64,000 nucleotides of DNA, taken from positions 625,077-689,076 of the forward strand of contig NZ_ML974128.1 of NCBI RefSeq assembly GCF_004765815.2, given 5' to 3'. The stretch is from Halorussus salinus (GTDB lineage: Archaea; Halobacteriota; Halobacteria; Halobacteriales; Haladaptataceae). Below are positions 8,687 through 17,623 of this stretch, in pieces. The notes beneath the pieces are model-generated. The model was not told the origin of the DNA, ran no database searches, and worked only from the letters and a program-made list of their open reading frames with translations. The position numbers were made by a program, and so were the translations under genes. Each line of letters opens with the position of its first letter. Within the stretch, counting starts at the first letter, position 1.

Positions 8687-8826
8687 TGTGGCGGTACGCA
8701 CAGACCGCGTTGATGGCGGACGGGCACGACCCCCGCGAGGTCGCTGAGTACCCGTGGCGGGTTATCGACGCCTATCTGTCGGTCCGGAAGTATCTCGGGC
8801 CGCTCGGTGTTTCTGACGAGGAGTGA
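8686..8826 (+). CDS. Tail assembly chaperone T-like extension
   Basis: As an independent frame this is 46 residues from ATG 8686, whose A is the last base of the preceding TGA. The same frame is open upstream past the slippery heptamer, so it is more likely expressed as the C-terminal part of a G-T fusion. The peptide ends in a helix (VIDAYLSVRKYLGPLGVSDEE). A WRYAQTALMADGHDPREVAEYPW segment is like the compact T domains that recruit tail tube subunits. Either route (reinitiation or frameshift) is possible from the sequence. Confidence 0.65.
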   Translation: MWRYAQTALMADGHDPREVAEYPWRVIDAYLSVRKYLGPLGVSDEE

Positions 8827-8868
8827 GTTGGCTAAAGATTGATTTGTTGCGTCTGTGAAGGGCCGGTC

Positions 8869-9618
8869 ATGAATCGCCGAATGTTCCTCGGTGCGGCAGT
8901 CTCTACTAGCGGCGTCCTCGGGCTCGCCGGTTGCGCCGGAACAGACAGCGAGAGTGACGCGGCCGATACGGAGACTCCTCAAGAGGAAGCTGTCCAGCCT
9001 GTGGAATCGACAACGGTCTCGACGCCGACACCGGCTGCAGACGTCTCAGTTACGAGTGCCGAGTTGGCATCTCGAACGACGAGCGTCCGGACTGAGGCCG
9101 CAGTTACGGGGACGATTGAAAATACCGGAGGTGCGATTTTAGGGTACGTGAACGCTACGGCAGCGTTCTACAATCGTGATGAGGAACTGTTAGATACGGC
9201 GATTGGCGATGTCCGGCTGTTACGTCCCGATGACGTGTGGGAACCGTGGCTCGTCTATCCGGGGGACGCCAGTGATATCGCGGAGGCTGAACTCCGCATT
9301 TCGAAAGCTGGCCGTCTGTCCCGGACGCCGTCTCCCGAGGGGGTCCGGGTACGGGAGAGTTCGATGGAAGTACCAACAGATGCCAGCAGTACAATCCGGG
9401 TCACGGGTCGGGTTGAGAATACGTCGGGGAGTTCTATCGACTATCTTGATGTCCGCCCACAACTGTACGCGGAAAACGGCCATGTGCTCGCGTCTGGTAT
9501 CACGTCTGTAAACAACGTTCAACCTGACGACATCTGGCGATTTACCGTGCGTGTATACCTCCGGAATCCGGACTGGAAATCACGAATCCAGTCGCACGAC
9601 GTTACGATTACGCAGTAG
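8869..9618 (+). CDS. Tat lipoprotein with two FxLYD-like domains (moron)
   Basis: The 249-residue protein starts at ATG 8869. It has MNRRMFLGAA, a hydrophobic core, and LAGC at residues 19-22, a twin-arginine lipobox typical of haloarchaeal lipoproteins. An acidic Ser/Thr-rich linker follows. Two similar beta domains then carry the pattern of FxLYD proteins: IENTGGAILGYVNATAAFYN with LLRPDDVWEPW, and VENTSGSSIDYLDVRPQLYA with VQPDDIWRF. It would sit outside the cell membrane of the lysogen. It interrupts the tail operon, is less GC-rich than its neighbours, and has its own TATA-like element (near 8832-8839). A role in superinfection exclusion or host surface change is inferred only. Confidence 0.8.
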   Translation: MNRRMFLGAAVSTSGVLGLAGCAGTDSESDAADTETPQEEAVQPVESTTVSTPTPAADVSVTSAELASRTTSVRTEAAVTGTIENTGGAILGYVNATAAFYNRDEELLDTAIGDVRLLRPDDVWEPWLVYPGDASDIAEAELRISKAGRLSRTPSPEGVRVRESSMEVPTDASSTIRVTGRVENTSGSSIDYLDVRPQLYAENGHVLASGITSVNNVQPDDIWRFTVRVYLRNPDWKSRIQSHDVTITQ

Positions 9619-9655
9619 CACCGCCTCGAAAGACCACCGTTCGTTTTTGTAATTC

Positions 9656-10882
9656 ATGACCACCAGCTTCAGCACCCAGTCCACCCTGCAAGTATCAGTA
9701 GACAAAACGAGCCTCGCAGCTGCTCGGAACGAGATTCAGTCGAGCATCGGAAGTGTCTCGGTGGGGGTAGATGCTTCGTCCGGAGCGTCCTCGTCGATAA
9801 CCCGCGAGATAACGGGTCGCGAGCGAGGGATGACTCGACAACTGCTCACGGAGGCAAACGAGTTCGCTCGTGAGTCGCTCGACGTGGAGCGCCAACTCCT
9901 CGACCAACTCAAGAAACGACAAGCATCTGGCGGCGGCGGTGGGGGTGGCGGGATGGTTGGCACGGTCGGGCTGAGTAGTGTTCTCGGGTCGGTCGCAGCG
10001 CTCGCGAGCGGCGGGCTCATGGCGGGCGGCGTAGCGATTACCGCAGACCAACTCATCAATCATCGCGCGAACATCAACCCGGCGCACGTCATCGCAGGTG
10101 GAGCGTCTATCACGGCCGGGGCGTTGATTGCGTCGACCGCGACGGTGTCCTCGAGCGCGTTGGTCGGGACTGCGGCGAGTATCGCTCCGTCAGCGCTCGT
10201 GTCTGCGGCGGCCGTCATCCCGCCTGCGGCGTTGGTCGCTGGGGCCGCGACGATTTCGGCGGGTGTTCTGGTGTCTGATTCGGCAGTGATCTCGGCGTCG
10301 GCGCTTATCGGCGGGACCGCGGCGATAACCGCCGGGGTACTGATCAGTTCTCCAGCGGTCATCGCGGCGGGAGCACTCGTCGGGACTGCCGCAATCGTCT
10401 CCGGGTCCGACATTATCGCGGAGAAAGTGACAAAAACCGATATCGTGCAAGCGATGATGAGTAAAAAGTCGTCGAACGTGACGGCGGGCGACCCCAATCC
10501 CGCGTCGAACAAGACAGGGGCGAACGACCTGATGAACACCCAGCCGGGCAAAGGCGAACCATTCGCGGCATGGCAGAACATGAATCAGCCGGATACCCGC
10601 CCGGACCTCAACGTCTCAACACCGGACGTAGACGCATCGAACTACAACATCACGGTTGACCTGAAAACATCTGGGCCGAACGTCTCGACAGACCCACCGA
10701 ACCAGTCGGACAACTCCTCGTCGGGGAACAAGGCCGCGGAGAACCGTGGGTCGACGACGATCAACGCGGAGAGTAACGTCACCGTCGAAGGAACGTCTCG
10801 GCGTGAGACCGAACGGATCGCCGAGGAGAAAGCTCAAGCGATGGCTGAGGAACTCCGCCGCGAGTTCACGGGGCGGCGGTAG
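9656..10882 (+). CDS. Putative tape measure protein with hexapeptide-repeat core
   Basis: The 408-residue protein follows the chaperone region, the tape measure position. The N-terminal part (1-95) is helical with LLTEANEFARESLDVERQLLDQLKKR and ends in a run of Gly at about 93-100. Residues 128-259 are a strict hydrophobic repeat described separately. The C-terminal part is Asn/Ser/Thr-rich and ends in a basic-acidic helix (ETERIAEEKAQAMAEELRREF). At roughly 0.15 nm per residue it would set a tail of about 60 nm, short for a siphovirus. It is also the only candidate of the right place; identification as tape measure is by synteny. Confidence 0.6.
   Translation: MTTSFSTQSTLQVSVDKTSLAAARNEIQSSIGSVSVGVDASSGASSSITREITGRERGMTRQLLTEANEFARESLDVERQLLDQLKKRQASGGGGGGGGMVGTVGLSSVLGSVAALASGGLMAGGVAITADQLINHRANINPAHVIAGGASITAGALIASTATVSSSALVGTAASIAPSALVSAAAVIPPAALVAGAATISAGVLVSDSAVISASALIGGTAAITAGVLISSPAVIAAGALVGTAAIVSGSDIIAEKVTKTDIVQAMMSKKSSNVTAGDPNPASNKTGANDLMNTQPGKGEPFAAWQNMNQPDTRPDLNVSTPDVDASNYNITVDLKTSGPNVSTDPPNQSDNSSSGNKAAENRGSTTINAESNVTVEGTSRRETERIAEEKAQAMAEELRREFTGRR
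10037..10432 (+). repeat. 22 hexapeptide (11 dodecapeptide) coding repeats
   Basis: Residues 128-259 of the putative tape measure divide into 22 six-residue units, each starting with Ile or Val: for example ITAGAL IASTAT, ISAGVL VSDSAV, IAAGAL VGTAAI. The pattern is [IV]-small-x-x-[AV]-x, and paired units make a 36-base period with odd hexads ending mostly in Leu. This matches the rule for left-handed parallel beta-helices. The DNA copies are well diverged, so selection on protein rather than recent duplication is likely. Confidence 0.85.
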
Positions 10883-10884
10883 CG

Positions 10885-11499
10885 ATGGCGGTGACCTTTT
10901 CGGGCGCGAAACTCACGTTGCCGCCTGCGGACGTGGATAACGACGGCCAGCCCGAACAGGGCGTGTTCGAGTTCCGGACGAACCTCACGGTCGCGTTCCA
11001 GACGCGGACCGGACGGCTCGGCAGCCAGAAAGCGAACCAGTTCCTCGCGTTCTTCAGCGACTTTATCGAACAGCAGACCGACACGGAGTTCGCGGGGACC
11101 GGGAAGCGCCAGCAGGTCGTCCTCGACCTTGGCGCTGGCGCGCACGTCATCGAACTCGACTTCCAAGGATTCACTGGGTCAGGGCACCGGTGGGGCGACT
11201 CCGGGGACGGTGGTACCGCGAGTGATGCGACCGGCGAGAGCCTTCAGCGCCAGATGGAACTGCTCGACCGCTACCTGCAGGTCTGCGAGATCGACAGTCG
11301 GCCGGGGCATGAAGCCTACCTCGAAGTCGGGAACTATAGTGAGTCGGGCTACTACGCGCCGCTCGTCATCGCGCCCGAAGAGCCACGCGTTGAGGTGGAC
11401 TTCACCGAGCAGTCCTCAACGTTTGACGGCAGTCTGACGTTCGTCGAAACAGCATCGCTATCAGAACCCTACCACGCATCCTCGCGGAACGAACGATAA
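10885..11499 (+). CDS. Distal tail protein candidate
   Basis: The 204-residue protein starts two bases after the tape measure stop. It is mainly beta with a long central helix (ESLQRQMELLDRYLQVCEI), and it ends in YLEVGNYSESGYYAPLVIAPEEPRVE and a final strand pair. The position directly after the tape measure is where siphoviruses encode distal tail (Dit) or tail-tip proteins. No clear motif confirms this. Confidence 0.6.
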   Translation: MAVTFSGAKLTLPPADVDNDGQPEQGVFEFRTNLTVAFQTRTGRLGSQKANQFLAFFSDFIEQQTDTEFAGTGKRQQVVLDLGAGAHVIELDFQGFTGSGHRWGDSGDGGTASDATGESLQRQMELLDRYLQVCEIDSRPGHEAYLEVGNYSESGYYAPLVIAPEEPRVEVDFTEQSSTFDGSLTFVETASLSEPYHASSRNER

Positions 11500-11512
11500 C
11501 GGAGACTCAACG

Positions 11513-12625
11513 ATGGATAGAGACCTCTACACGCTACACATCCCGGCGAACGCACAGATTATGAACCGGTCGGAGATCCAGCGGAACCTCGCGACCCACG
11601 GCCTCCTCGACGAAGACACCGCATCCGTCGAATCACTATCGCTCGAACCGAACCAAGAGCTACTCCGCGGCCAGTTCGCGGGAAAATACGCTCGGTTGAT
11701 GGCTGCGGAGGTCGAGGAGCTCTTCGACGCCGGGTCGATATCACAAGTGCCGTTCTACGCTGCGGGCGAGTCCGGGAAAGACGGCTACTACTCGCTGGAG
11801 AACGTGGATGTGAAGCCGCTGGACCCGAACGTGGACGAGCTTCGCGAGTTCGACGGGCGGTTGACGAAGGCGGGGACGCGTGAGTCGAAGCGCCGCGCGG
11901 TCCGTACGAGCGTCGCGCAAGTTGAGAACGACCTCGGGAACGACCAGACGGCGCTCCTCGGGGTGGACGCAGCCGCGAGCGACGTGCAGTGGTTCGACGA
12001 GGAGACCGAACAGACCGAACCGGTGTCGGTCGTGGAGACACGAGCGGGCGAGCACGGCGACGTGGAGGTAGTCGACGCGCGAGCGAGTTCGTTCTCGTCG
12101 CCGACGCTCGTCTACGACCTCGCCTATCAGCAGGAGAGGAATGTCGACGTGGTGGTGTGGGACGACCACGACCGCGCGAAACTACAGGACGGTATCAACT
12201 CGTGGCAATTCTGCTTCTCGACCGGCCACGAGTTCGCGGGCGCGGCCGTGCTGGATAACGGTCTCGTGCGCGTCCACCTCGACGCGGGCCTCGGCGTCGA
12301 GGCGTACATGCCGGGCGACGACTCGTGGTCGACGGTCGGACTCGGCACGTCGGACTGGACGCTCGACGACTGGTCGATATCGCGGATCGGCCCGAGCCGG
12401 GTCGAGGCGTCCTGCCGGTTCCGAGACCCCACCGCGGACAGCGAGTTCTGGCTGGACTTGCGGCTGCCCCGTGGCTACGAGCGGCCGCAGTGGGTGGTCG
12501 CCCAACAGGAGACGCCGCCGACCCCGAGTGGGTTGCAGGACCTCCTCGATCCCGTCGCTGACACGCAGGACTACGCCTCGGAGGCTGTGCAGGGACTCGT
12601 CGCGCGTGAGGGGGTGATTGGCTGA
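11513..12625 (+). CDS. Tail tip / baseplate protein
   Basis: The 370-residue acidic protein begins with a beta-rich segment (LYTLHIPANAQIM) and has a variable middle and a beta-sandwich-like C-terminal half with Trp-rich strands (WSTVGLGTSDWTLDDWSISRIGPSRVEASCRF). It overlaps the next gene by one base. The order between the Dit candidate and the fibre genes suggests a baseplate upper component. No family could be named. Confidence 0.55.
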   Translation: MDRDLYTLHIPANAQIMNRSEIQRNLATHGLLDEDTASVESLSLEPNQELLRGQFAGKYARLMAAEVEELFDAGSISQVPFYAAGESGKDGYYSLENVDVKPLDPNVDELREFDGRLTKAGTRESKRRAVRTSVAQVENDLGNDQTALLGVDAAASDVQWFDEETEQTEPVSVVETRAGEHGDVEVVDARASSFSSPTLVYDLAYQQERNVDVVVWDDHDRAKLQDGINSWQFCFSTGHEFAGAAVLDNGLVRVHLDAGLGVEAYMPGDDSWSTVGLGTSDWTLDDWSISRIGPSRVEASCRFRDPTADSEFWLDLRLPRGYERPQWVVAQQETPPTPSGLQDLLDPVADTQDYASEAVQGLVAREGVIG

Positions 12626-14538
12626 TGGTGTCCGTGCAGGATGACTTTGAGGACGGCGATGTTGCAGAATGGACGAACACTGCGGGCGGGTGGAAAGCAG
12701 ATACAGCAACCTACGGCGGTGGCGATCCGTATGAGGGGTCCTACGCGGGGGTTGCTGACGGCATTGGGCAGGTTGAGGTTGCGGGGACGCTCGTCACGGC
12801 AGACCTGTCGGGCGGGTACCGTCCAGCGACGTTCGGTTATTACTTCGAGGAGGACGACACTAGCTATGGTGGTGGTCTGCGGCTTCGGAACTCGAACGGA
12901 AACCACGAGGTGGGGATGGCGACGGATAACCCCGAGTGGTATTATTCCGGCGGCGACGGGATCGGACAGTTCTATGGCGGAGATGGATACAGTCGCTGGA
13001 TTGAAGTGATAATCAGTTTTGACTGGGGGAATAGCGAGTATGCGCTTGAGGTAAGCGACCTGCAGAGTGGCACGACTCAGACTCACGCTGGCTCGCTCCG
13101 ACAGGGCGTCGATATCGAGACGGTAGTCGTCTCAAACTTCTCGAGTGGGGCGTGGGGGTCCGGGTCGAACTACCGGATGGCCTACGATTATCTATATCTT
13201 GAGAAACGCACGCCGGACGCCCCGTCGGAGATATCGCTCTCGATCAGCGGCGACGACGCTTCGGTGTCGTGGTCCGACAACAGCACCGACGAAGACGGCT
13301 TCCACGTCGACAAGTATTACGACGGGAGTTGGTCGCGGGTCGCAGACGTCGGCGCAAACACGACCAGCTGCAGCGAGTCAAACCTGCTGGACGGCGAACA
13401 GTACCGGTATCGAGTCCGGGCGTACAATAGCGCCGGGGCCTCCGACTGGGTCGACTCGAACTACGCGACGACCGCGCTGCCCGCGCCGTCTAGCACCTCA
13501 CTCACCATCGATAGCCCGACCAGCGGAACTGCAACGTGGACTGACAACAGCGACAACGAGACCAACTTCGACGTGAACGTCGAACAAGACGGGACATGGG
13601 CCGACGATAGCACTCCCGACGCAGGGACGGAATCGACAGCCGTCAGCTTCGATAAGTCCGCCGACGAACTCCGAGTTGCGGTCCGAGCGCAAACGGAGCA
13701 CACGAGTTCCGACTGGGCGTACAGCAACACCCACCGGACAACCGTTTCGGGGGCGTCGGTTGACGCCACCCGCTCAAACGAAATCGACCTTTCGTGGACC
13801 GCCGTCGACCAAGCGGACGGGTACTACGTGTATCGTGCTGAGTCCTCGGGGAGTTCCACTGCGGACTACTCGCGTGTCGCCGACCTCACTGCCGGAACCA
13901 CCAGCTGGACGGACACCAGCCTTGAAAACGGCGAGCGGTACTTCTATCGGGTTGCTGCGTACTACGGCGGGACCGCCGACACGCTCTCCGACGAGACCTC
14001 GGGCGTCACGGACCTCCCGAGTGCGGCAGGGGTCAGTATCGACGACTCGGTGGAAGACGAACTCTCGCTCAACTGGGACAAGAACGACAACTCGTCGGAC
14101 GGAGATTGGGAGATTCTCCGCTCGACCGATGGGTCAACCGGGACCGTCGTGGCGACGGTATCAGACCTCACACAGACCAGCTACACCGGCGCGAGATTGA
14201 CCGACGGCGAGAAGTACTACTACACCGTCCGGCGGAACACCGACCATGCCAGTACCGACAGCGGGCAGAACTCGGCGGTGACGGTGCTCCCCGCGCCGAC
14301 TGGACTCACAGTCGACTCCATCTCCGGCGACCAAGCCACGGTCTCGTGGACCCCGAACCACGACTACGGCGACCAGCGCGTCGAAGTCAAACCGACCGAC
14401 GCCTCCTCGTGGACCGTGGATGCCGACAACATCGGTCGGACGACCAGCCAGTACACGACGAGCAATCTTCTCGACGGCGAGGAGTACGACCTGCGCGTCG
14501 TCGCGTACACCGACCATACTGAGACGGAGGATCAATAG
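12625..14538 (+). CDS. Tail fibre protein: lectin-like domain plus five FN3 domains
   Basis: The 637-residue protein starts with an approximately 190-residue lectin/LamG-like beta sandwich (DDFEDGDVAEWTNTAGGW, WIEVIISFDWGNSEYALEV). Five fibronectin type III modules follow from about residue 196, each with a Trp in the B strand (VSWSDNSTDEDGF, ATWTDNSDNETNF, LSWTAVDQADGYYVY, LNWDKNDNSSDGDW, VSWTPNHDYGD). The last module lacks its final strand at the TAG stop. It probably forms the receptor-binding fibre. Expression of the next gene in the same frame is discussed separately. Confidence 0.8.
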   Translation: MVSVQDDFEDGDVAEWTNTAGGWKADTATYGGGDPYEGSYAGVADGIGQVEVAGTLVTADLSGGYRPATFGYYFEEDDTSYGGGLRLRNSNGNHEVGMATDNPEWYYSGGDGIGQFYGGDGYSRWIEVIISFDWGNSEYALEVSDLQSGTTQTHAGSLRQGVDIETVVVSNFSSGAWGSGSNYRMAYDYLYLEKRTPDAPSEISLSISGDDASVSWSDNSTDEDGFHVDKYYDGSWSRVADVGANTTSCSESNLLDGEQYRYRVRAYNSAGASDWVDSNYATTALPAPSSTSLTIDSPTSGTATWTDNSDNETNFDVNVEQDGTWADDSTPDAGTESTAVSFDKSADELRVAVRAQTEHTSSDWAYSNTHRTTVSGASVDATRSNEIDLSWTAVDQADGYYVYRAESSGSSTADYSRVADLTAGTTSWTDTSLENGERYFYRVAAYYGGTADTLSDETSGVTDLPSAAGVSIDDSVEDELSLNWDKNDNSSDGDWEILRSTDGSTGTVVATVSDLTQTSYTGARLTDGEKYYYTVRRNTDHASTDSGQNSAVTVLPAPTGLTVDSISGDQATVSWTPNHDYGDQRVEVKPTDASSWTVDADNIGRTTSQYTTSNLLDGEEYDLRVVAYTDHTETEDQ

Positions 14539-17286
14539 ATGCCTGTCACGTTCACGACCGAGCTTCCGAGCGCGAGCATCGACAGTCTCGATAACGGTAT
14601 CGAGGACGAAATCACGGTTAACTGGACAGACACCATCGACAACGGCGAGTACGAGGTGCGGTATCGAGAGTCATCCAGTTCGACGTGGCAGGTCTGGGGG
14701 ACGGTCGGCGAGACCGCGACCTCGGCGACTATCACCGGTCTCGAAGACGGCGAGGCATACAGTTTTGAACTGCGGACGCGGACCGCACACGTCACGACCA
14801 ACTGGTCGCCGACCGCGACCATCACGACGAACTTCCCGAGTCCAACCAACCCCAGCGTGACAGTCCCCGCTTCGAATCCGCGGACGGCTATCGACTATAG
14901 TTTCGAGGACCACGCGGACAACGAGGACGGCGTCCGGGTCGAACGCCAACGCCAGTACGACGACGGCTGGGGCCCATGGCAGATTGTCGAAACCCTCCCC
15001 GCGAACGCGGGGACAGGCACTGTCACCGGCACCGACGACACCGTGTCGCCGGGGAACACGTACCGGTACCGATTCACCGCGTTCACCGAAGACGCCACGA
15101 ACACGTCGGTGGCGACCGCGAGCGTGACGACTGAATCGAGCGGCGAGTCACGGACGCGCCGCAACGCCGCGGGCTGGACGGTCGAAATCGAGCACTCCTC
15201 GGGGCGGGTTCTCCGCCCCCGACTCCTCGATGACCCCGAGTTCACGCCTGCCCTCCAGTCGAAACCCGAGTGCCGAATCCCGGTTCCCCGCGACGAGAAG
15301 TGGCAAGCCAGCGGGTTCGAGGACGCCCGCGTCAGCGTGTGGAAAGACGGAAAGATCCGTCCGATTGAGACACTCGACGACGTGGAATTGAAGCCGGGGA
15401 GGACGGTGCTCGTCGCGAGTGGTGGCCGCCAGTTGGACGACCGCGTGACTGCTGAGTTCGACGACGAGGCCGCGCATCTCGCCGCCAAGCAGCTCGGCCA
15501 GAATAATACGAGCTACCAGATGAACGTCGACGACCCCGCATCGACGGTGCAGTCGGATACCGTGATGCAGTCTGGCGACACTGAGAGTGAGCTTCGCGAC
15601 GAGCTCGCCAGCGCTATCGAGCCCGCGGACCCGATAGCAGTCGCGGACGGCCAGTTGTCGCTCCTGCAGTCGTGCTTCGTCGCCGAAGGAGAGTCGCCGA
15701 CGGACGAATTCGACCCGGACTACGCGACAAGCCGAGATGTCCTCTCAGGCGGGTCTGGGCGGGGTGTCGGCAGCGACGGCGCATGGCTGGAATGGGAGTT
15801 CACTCCCGAATATCGGATTCCGGCGAGCGATGTTGCGGTCGCGGCACGCCTCGACGCTCAGACCAGCCTGCAGGGATTCTCCCTCAGCGTGAACGGCGAC
15901 GAGGTCGCCAGCCACGTGGGTGGTGGGACTGTTGATGTCGAGTGGATGCAGTTCCCCGACGTGTTCAACGGCGACGGATACACCGGCGCGGACCTCCCGG
16001 CGGGGGAGCCGGTGACCGTCCGACTGGAGGGCGTCGGGTCAACCGGCGTCACGACGATCTTCGACGTGGTCGCACTCTATGATACCGGCGGCCGCTACGG
16101 CAGTGAGTTTTCGTTCACGTTCGACAACGATAACGGCGGTGACGCGGGGTATCTCGCGGGCCCCGAGGAGACGCCGGACGAGTTCGAGGTTGCGTTCGAG
16201 ACGGTCGGGACGGCGTTCAACGTCGTCGGTGCGGAAATCATGGTCACGATGGCGCAGACCGAGGGCGCGCATCGGTTGGAGTTAAGCAACGACGACGGCG
16301 TGACGTGGCAGTCGGCGACAGACACGGCGTCGTTCGAGACTGCGTTCGGGTCGGCGGGCGCGTCGATCCAGTGGCGACTCACTCTCTCACGGTACGGCAG
16401 TCGGTCGGACGCGACGCCGACGCAGGGGTATAAGGGGCAGGCACTCGACGGGTTCGAGCTTCGCGCCGACCTCGAAGATACGCCGGTCTTGGACGCGTTC
16501 GGCGTCGACGGGAGTCTCATCGAGGCGTGGACTTCGATTGCGGGGTATGGCCGGATGATTTGGAGTTTGGAGCGCGACCAGGACGGCTGGCGGGTTGAGT
16601 GGACCCAGCCCGGCCAGCGGCAGGCGGACATCGACGCGAGCCTCATTGACTACACGGTCACGAAATCGACGAGTAACCGCTACGAGAAAGCGGTTATCAA
16701 GGGCGGGAATCAGCCAGTCCGCGGCGAGGAGTGGACCGCGCAGGCTGGGGAGTGGGTTGGGCTTGCGGAATCCGAGTTGGTCGCGGGCACCCAGATCGTG
16801 CGCGACCCCGCGACAGGATCCAGTGGGTTTGAGCAGGGCGCGGACTACGCGCTCGACCGGACCCAAGGGCGGATCAAGGCGCTCTCCGGCGGGAGTCTCG
16901 CGGATGGCGCGGCCTACGAGATTGATTATGAGTTTAAGCCGGTCGGCGAGTACACGGCGGCAGATGCGGGGGAGAGTCCGCGAACGGTGGTGCGGACGCG
17001 GCCGGAGTTGGCGTCGGTACGGGCGTGCCAGCAGGCGGCGTTGTATCTGATTCAGCGGGTGCAGGAGCCGCAGTGGTCGGCGCGCGTCGTGGTGCCCCAC
17101 GTCGCGGATATCTCGCTCGTGGACGCGCTGTCGTGGGCCGAGTTGCCTGCGGATAAGCGGTTGGAAGTCCAGGAAATCGAGCAGACGCCCCGCGAGACGG
17201 TGCTGCATCTCGGGAATTGGGAGAGTCCCGGCCGGGTCTTGGACGATTTCGCCCAGCGTATCAGCGCGAATAGTAGTCGCGTCTGA
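14539..17286 (+). CDS. Tail hub/fibre protein with N-terminal FN3 domains
   Basis: The 915-residue protein starts at the codon after the preceding TAG, with GGAGG at 14526-14530 eight bases upstream as ribosome site. Residues 2-10 supply the closing strand missing from the previous protein's FN3. Two further FN3 modules reach about residue 205. Then come hub-like parts with WTVEIEHSSGRVLRPRLL and VWKDGKIRPIETLDDV, a jelly-roll-like beta region with FEVAFETVGTAFNVVGAEI, and a C-terminal part (RPELASVRACQQAALYLIQRVQEP followed by strands) resembling tail hub proteins that circularise at the tip. It closes the late operon. Confidence 0.72.
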   Translation: MPVTFTTELPSASIDSLDNGIEDEITVNWTDTIDNGEYEVRYRESSSSTWQVWGTVGETATSATITGLEDGEAYSFELRTRTAHVTTNWSPTATITTNFPSPTNPSVTVPASNPRTAIDYSFEDHADNEDGVRVERQRQYDDGWGPWQIVETLPANAGTGTVTGTDDTVSPGNTYRYRFTAFTEDATNTSVATASVTTESSGESRTRRNAAGWTVEIEHSSGRVLRPRLLDDPEFTPALQSKPECRIPVPRDEKWQASGFEDARVSVWKDGKIRPIETLDDVELKPGRTVLVASGGRQLDDRVTAEFDDEAAHLAAKQLGQNNTSYQMNVDDPASTVQSDTVMQSGDTESELRDELASAIEPADPIAVADGQLSLLQSCFVAEGESPTDEFDPDYATSRDVLSGGSGRGVGSDGAWLEWEFTPEYRIPASDVAVAARLDAQTSLQGFSLSVNGDEVASHVGGGTVDVEWMQFPDVFNGDGYTGADLPAGEPVTVRLEGVGSTGVTTIFDVVALYDTGGRYGSEFSFTFDNDNGGDAGYLAGPEETPDEFEVAFETVGTAFNVVGAEIMVTMAQTEGAHRLELSNDDGVTWQSATDTASFETAFGSAGASIQWRLTLSRYGSRSDATPTQGYKGQALDGFELRADLEDTPVLDAFGVDGSLIEAWTSIAGYGRMIWSLERDQDGWRVEWTQPGQRQADIDASLIDYTVTKSTSNRYEKAVIKGGNQPVRGEEWTAQAGEWVGLAESELVAGTQIVRDPATGSSGFEQGADYALDRTQGRIKALSGGSLADGAAYEIDYEFKPVGEYTAADAGESPRTVVRTRPELASVRACQQAALYLIQRVQEPQWSARVVVPHVADISLVDALSWAELPADKRLEVQEIEQTPRETVLHLGNWESPGRVLDDFAQRISANSSRV

Positions 17287-17319
17287 TGGCTGTCGTGGCT
17301 GTGGTAGTCCGCTTGTTGG

Positions 17320-17553
17320 TTAGGAGGCGTACGGTGGTGGCGGTGGATCATCGTCATCGTCTTCGAGCCAGTTGATGAATCGCCGAGCCGCGAGTACCAT
17401 CCCGAGGATGATGGGATAGATTCCGATGATGAAGACGATGAGAGATGCTGGGCCACGGTTCAAGTAGTAGGTTGCACCGATACCAGCGGTGAGGCCGGTC
17501 ATCAGGCTTAACCCGATCTGCATCGGCAGTTCGTCGAGTGGATCGTCGCGCAT
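17320..17553 (-). CDS. Small membrane protein, possible holin-like
   Basis: The 77-residue protein has two membrane spans (about 11-30 and 37-57) and ends in a charged tail with five Asp residues and five Pro. The upstream region contains GATTTAAACAC as TATA element and GGAGATG as ribosome site. It converges on the tail operon. A holin or lysis helper role is conceivable because it lies at the end of the late genes, but nothing in the sequence is specific to holins. Confidence 0.6.
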   Translation of the reverse strand: MRDDPLDELPMQIGLSLMTGLTAGIGATYYLNRGPASLIVFIIGIYPIILGMVLAARRFINWLEDDDDDPPPPPYAS

Positions 17554-17623
17554 ATTGTTTCATCTCCGCGCCGTGTTTAAATCCTAATAGCTCAAGAACT
17601 ATCTCGATACTAAGTGCCGGGGA

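Noticed and set aside
17320-17345. PPPPY near the C-terminus of the 77-residue membrane protein, like a viral late (PPxY) motif
   Set aside because: Tailed archaeal viruses do not bud and WW-domain partners are not known here; a proline run in a short tail is weak evidence.
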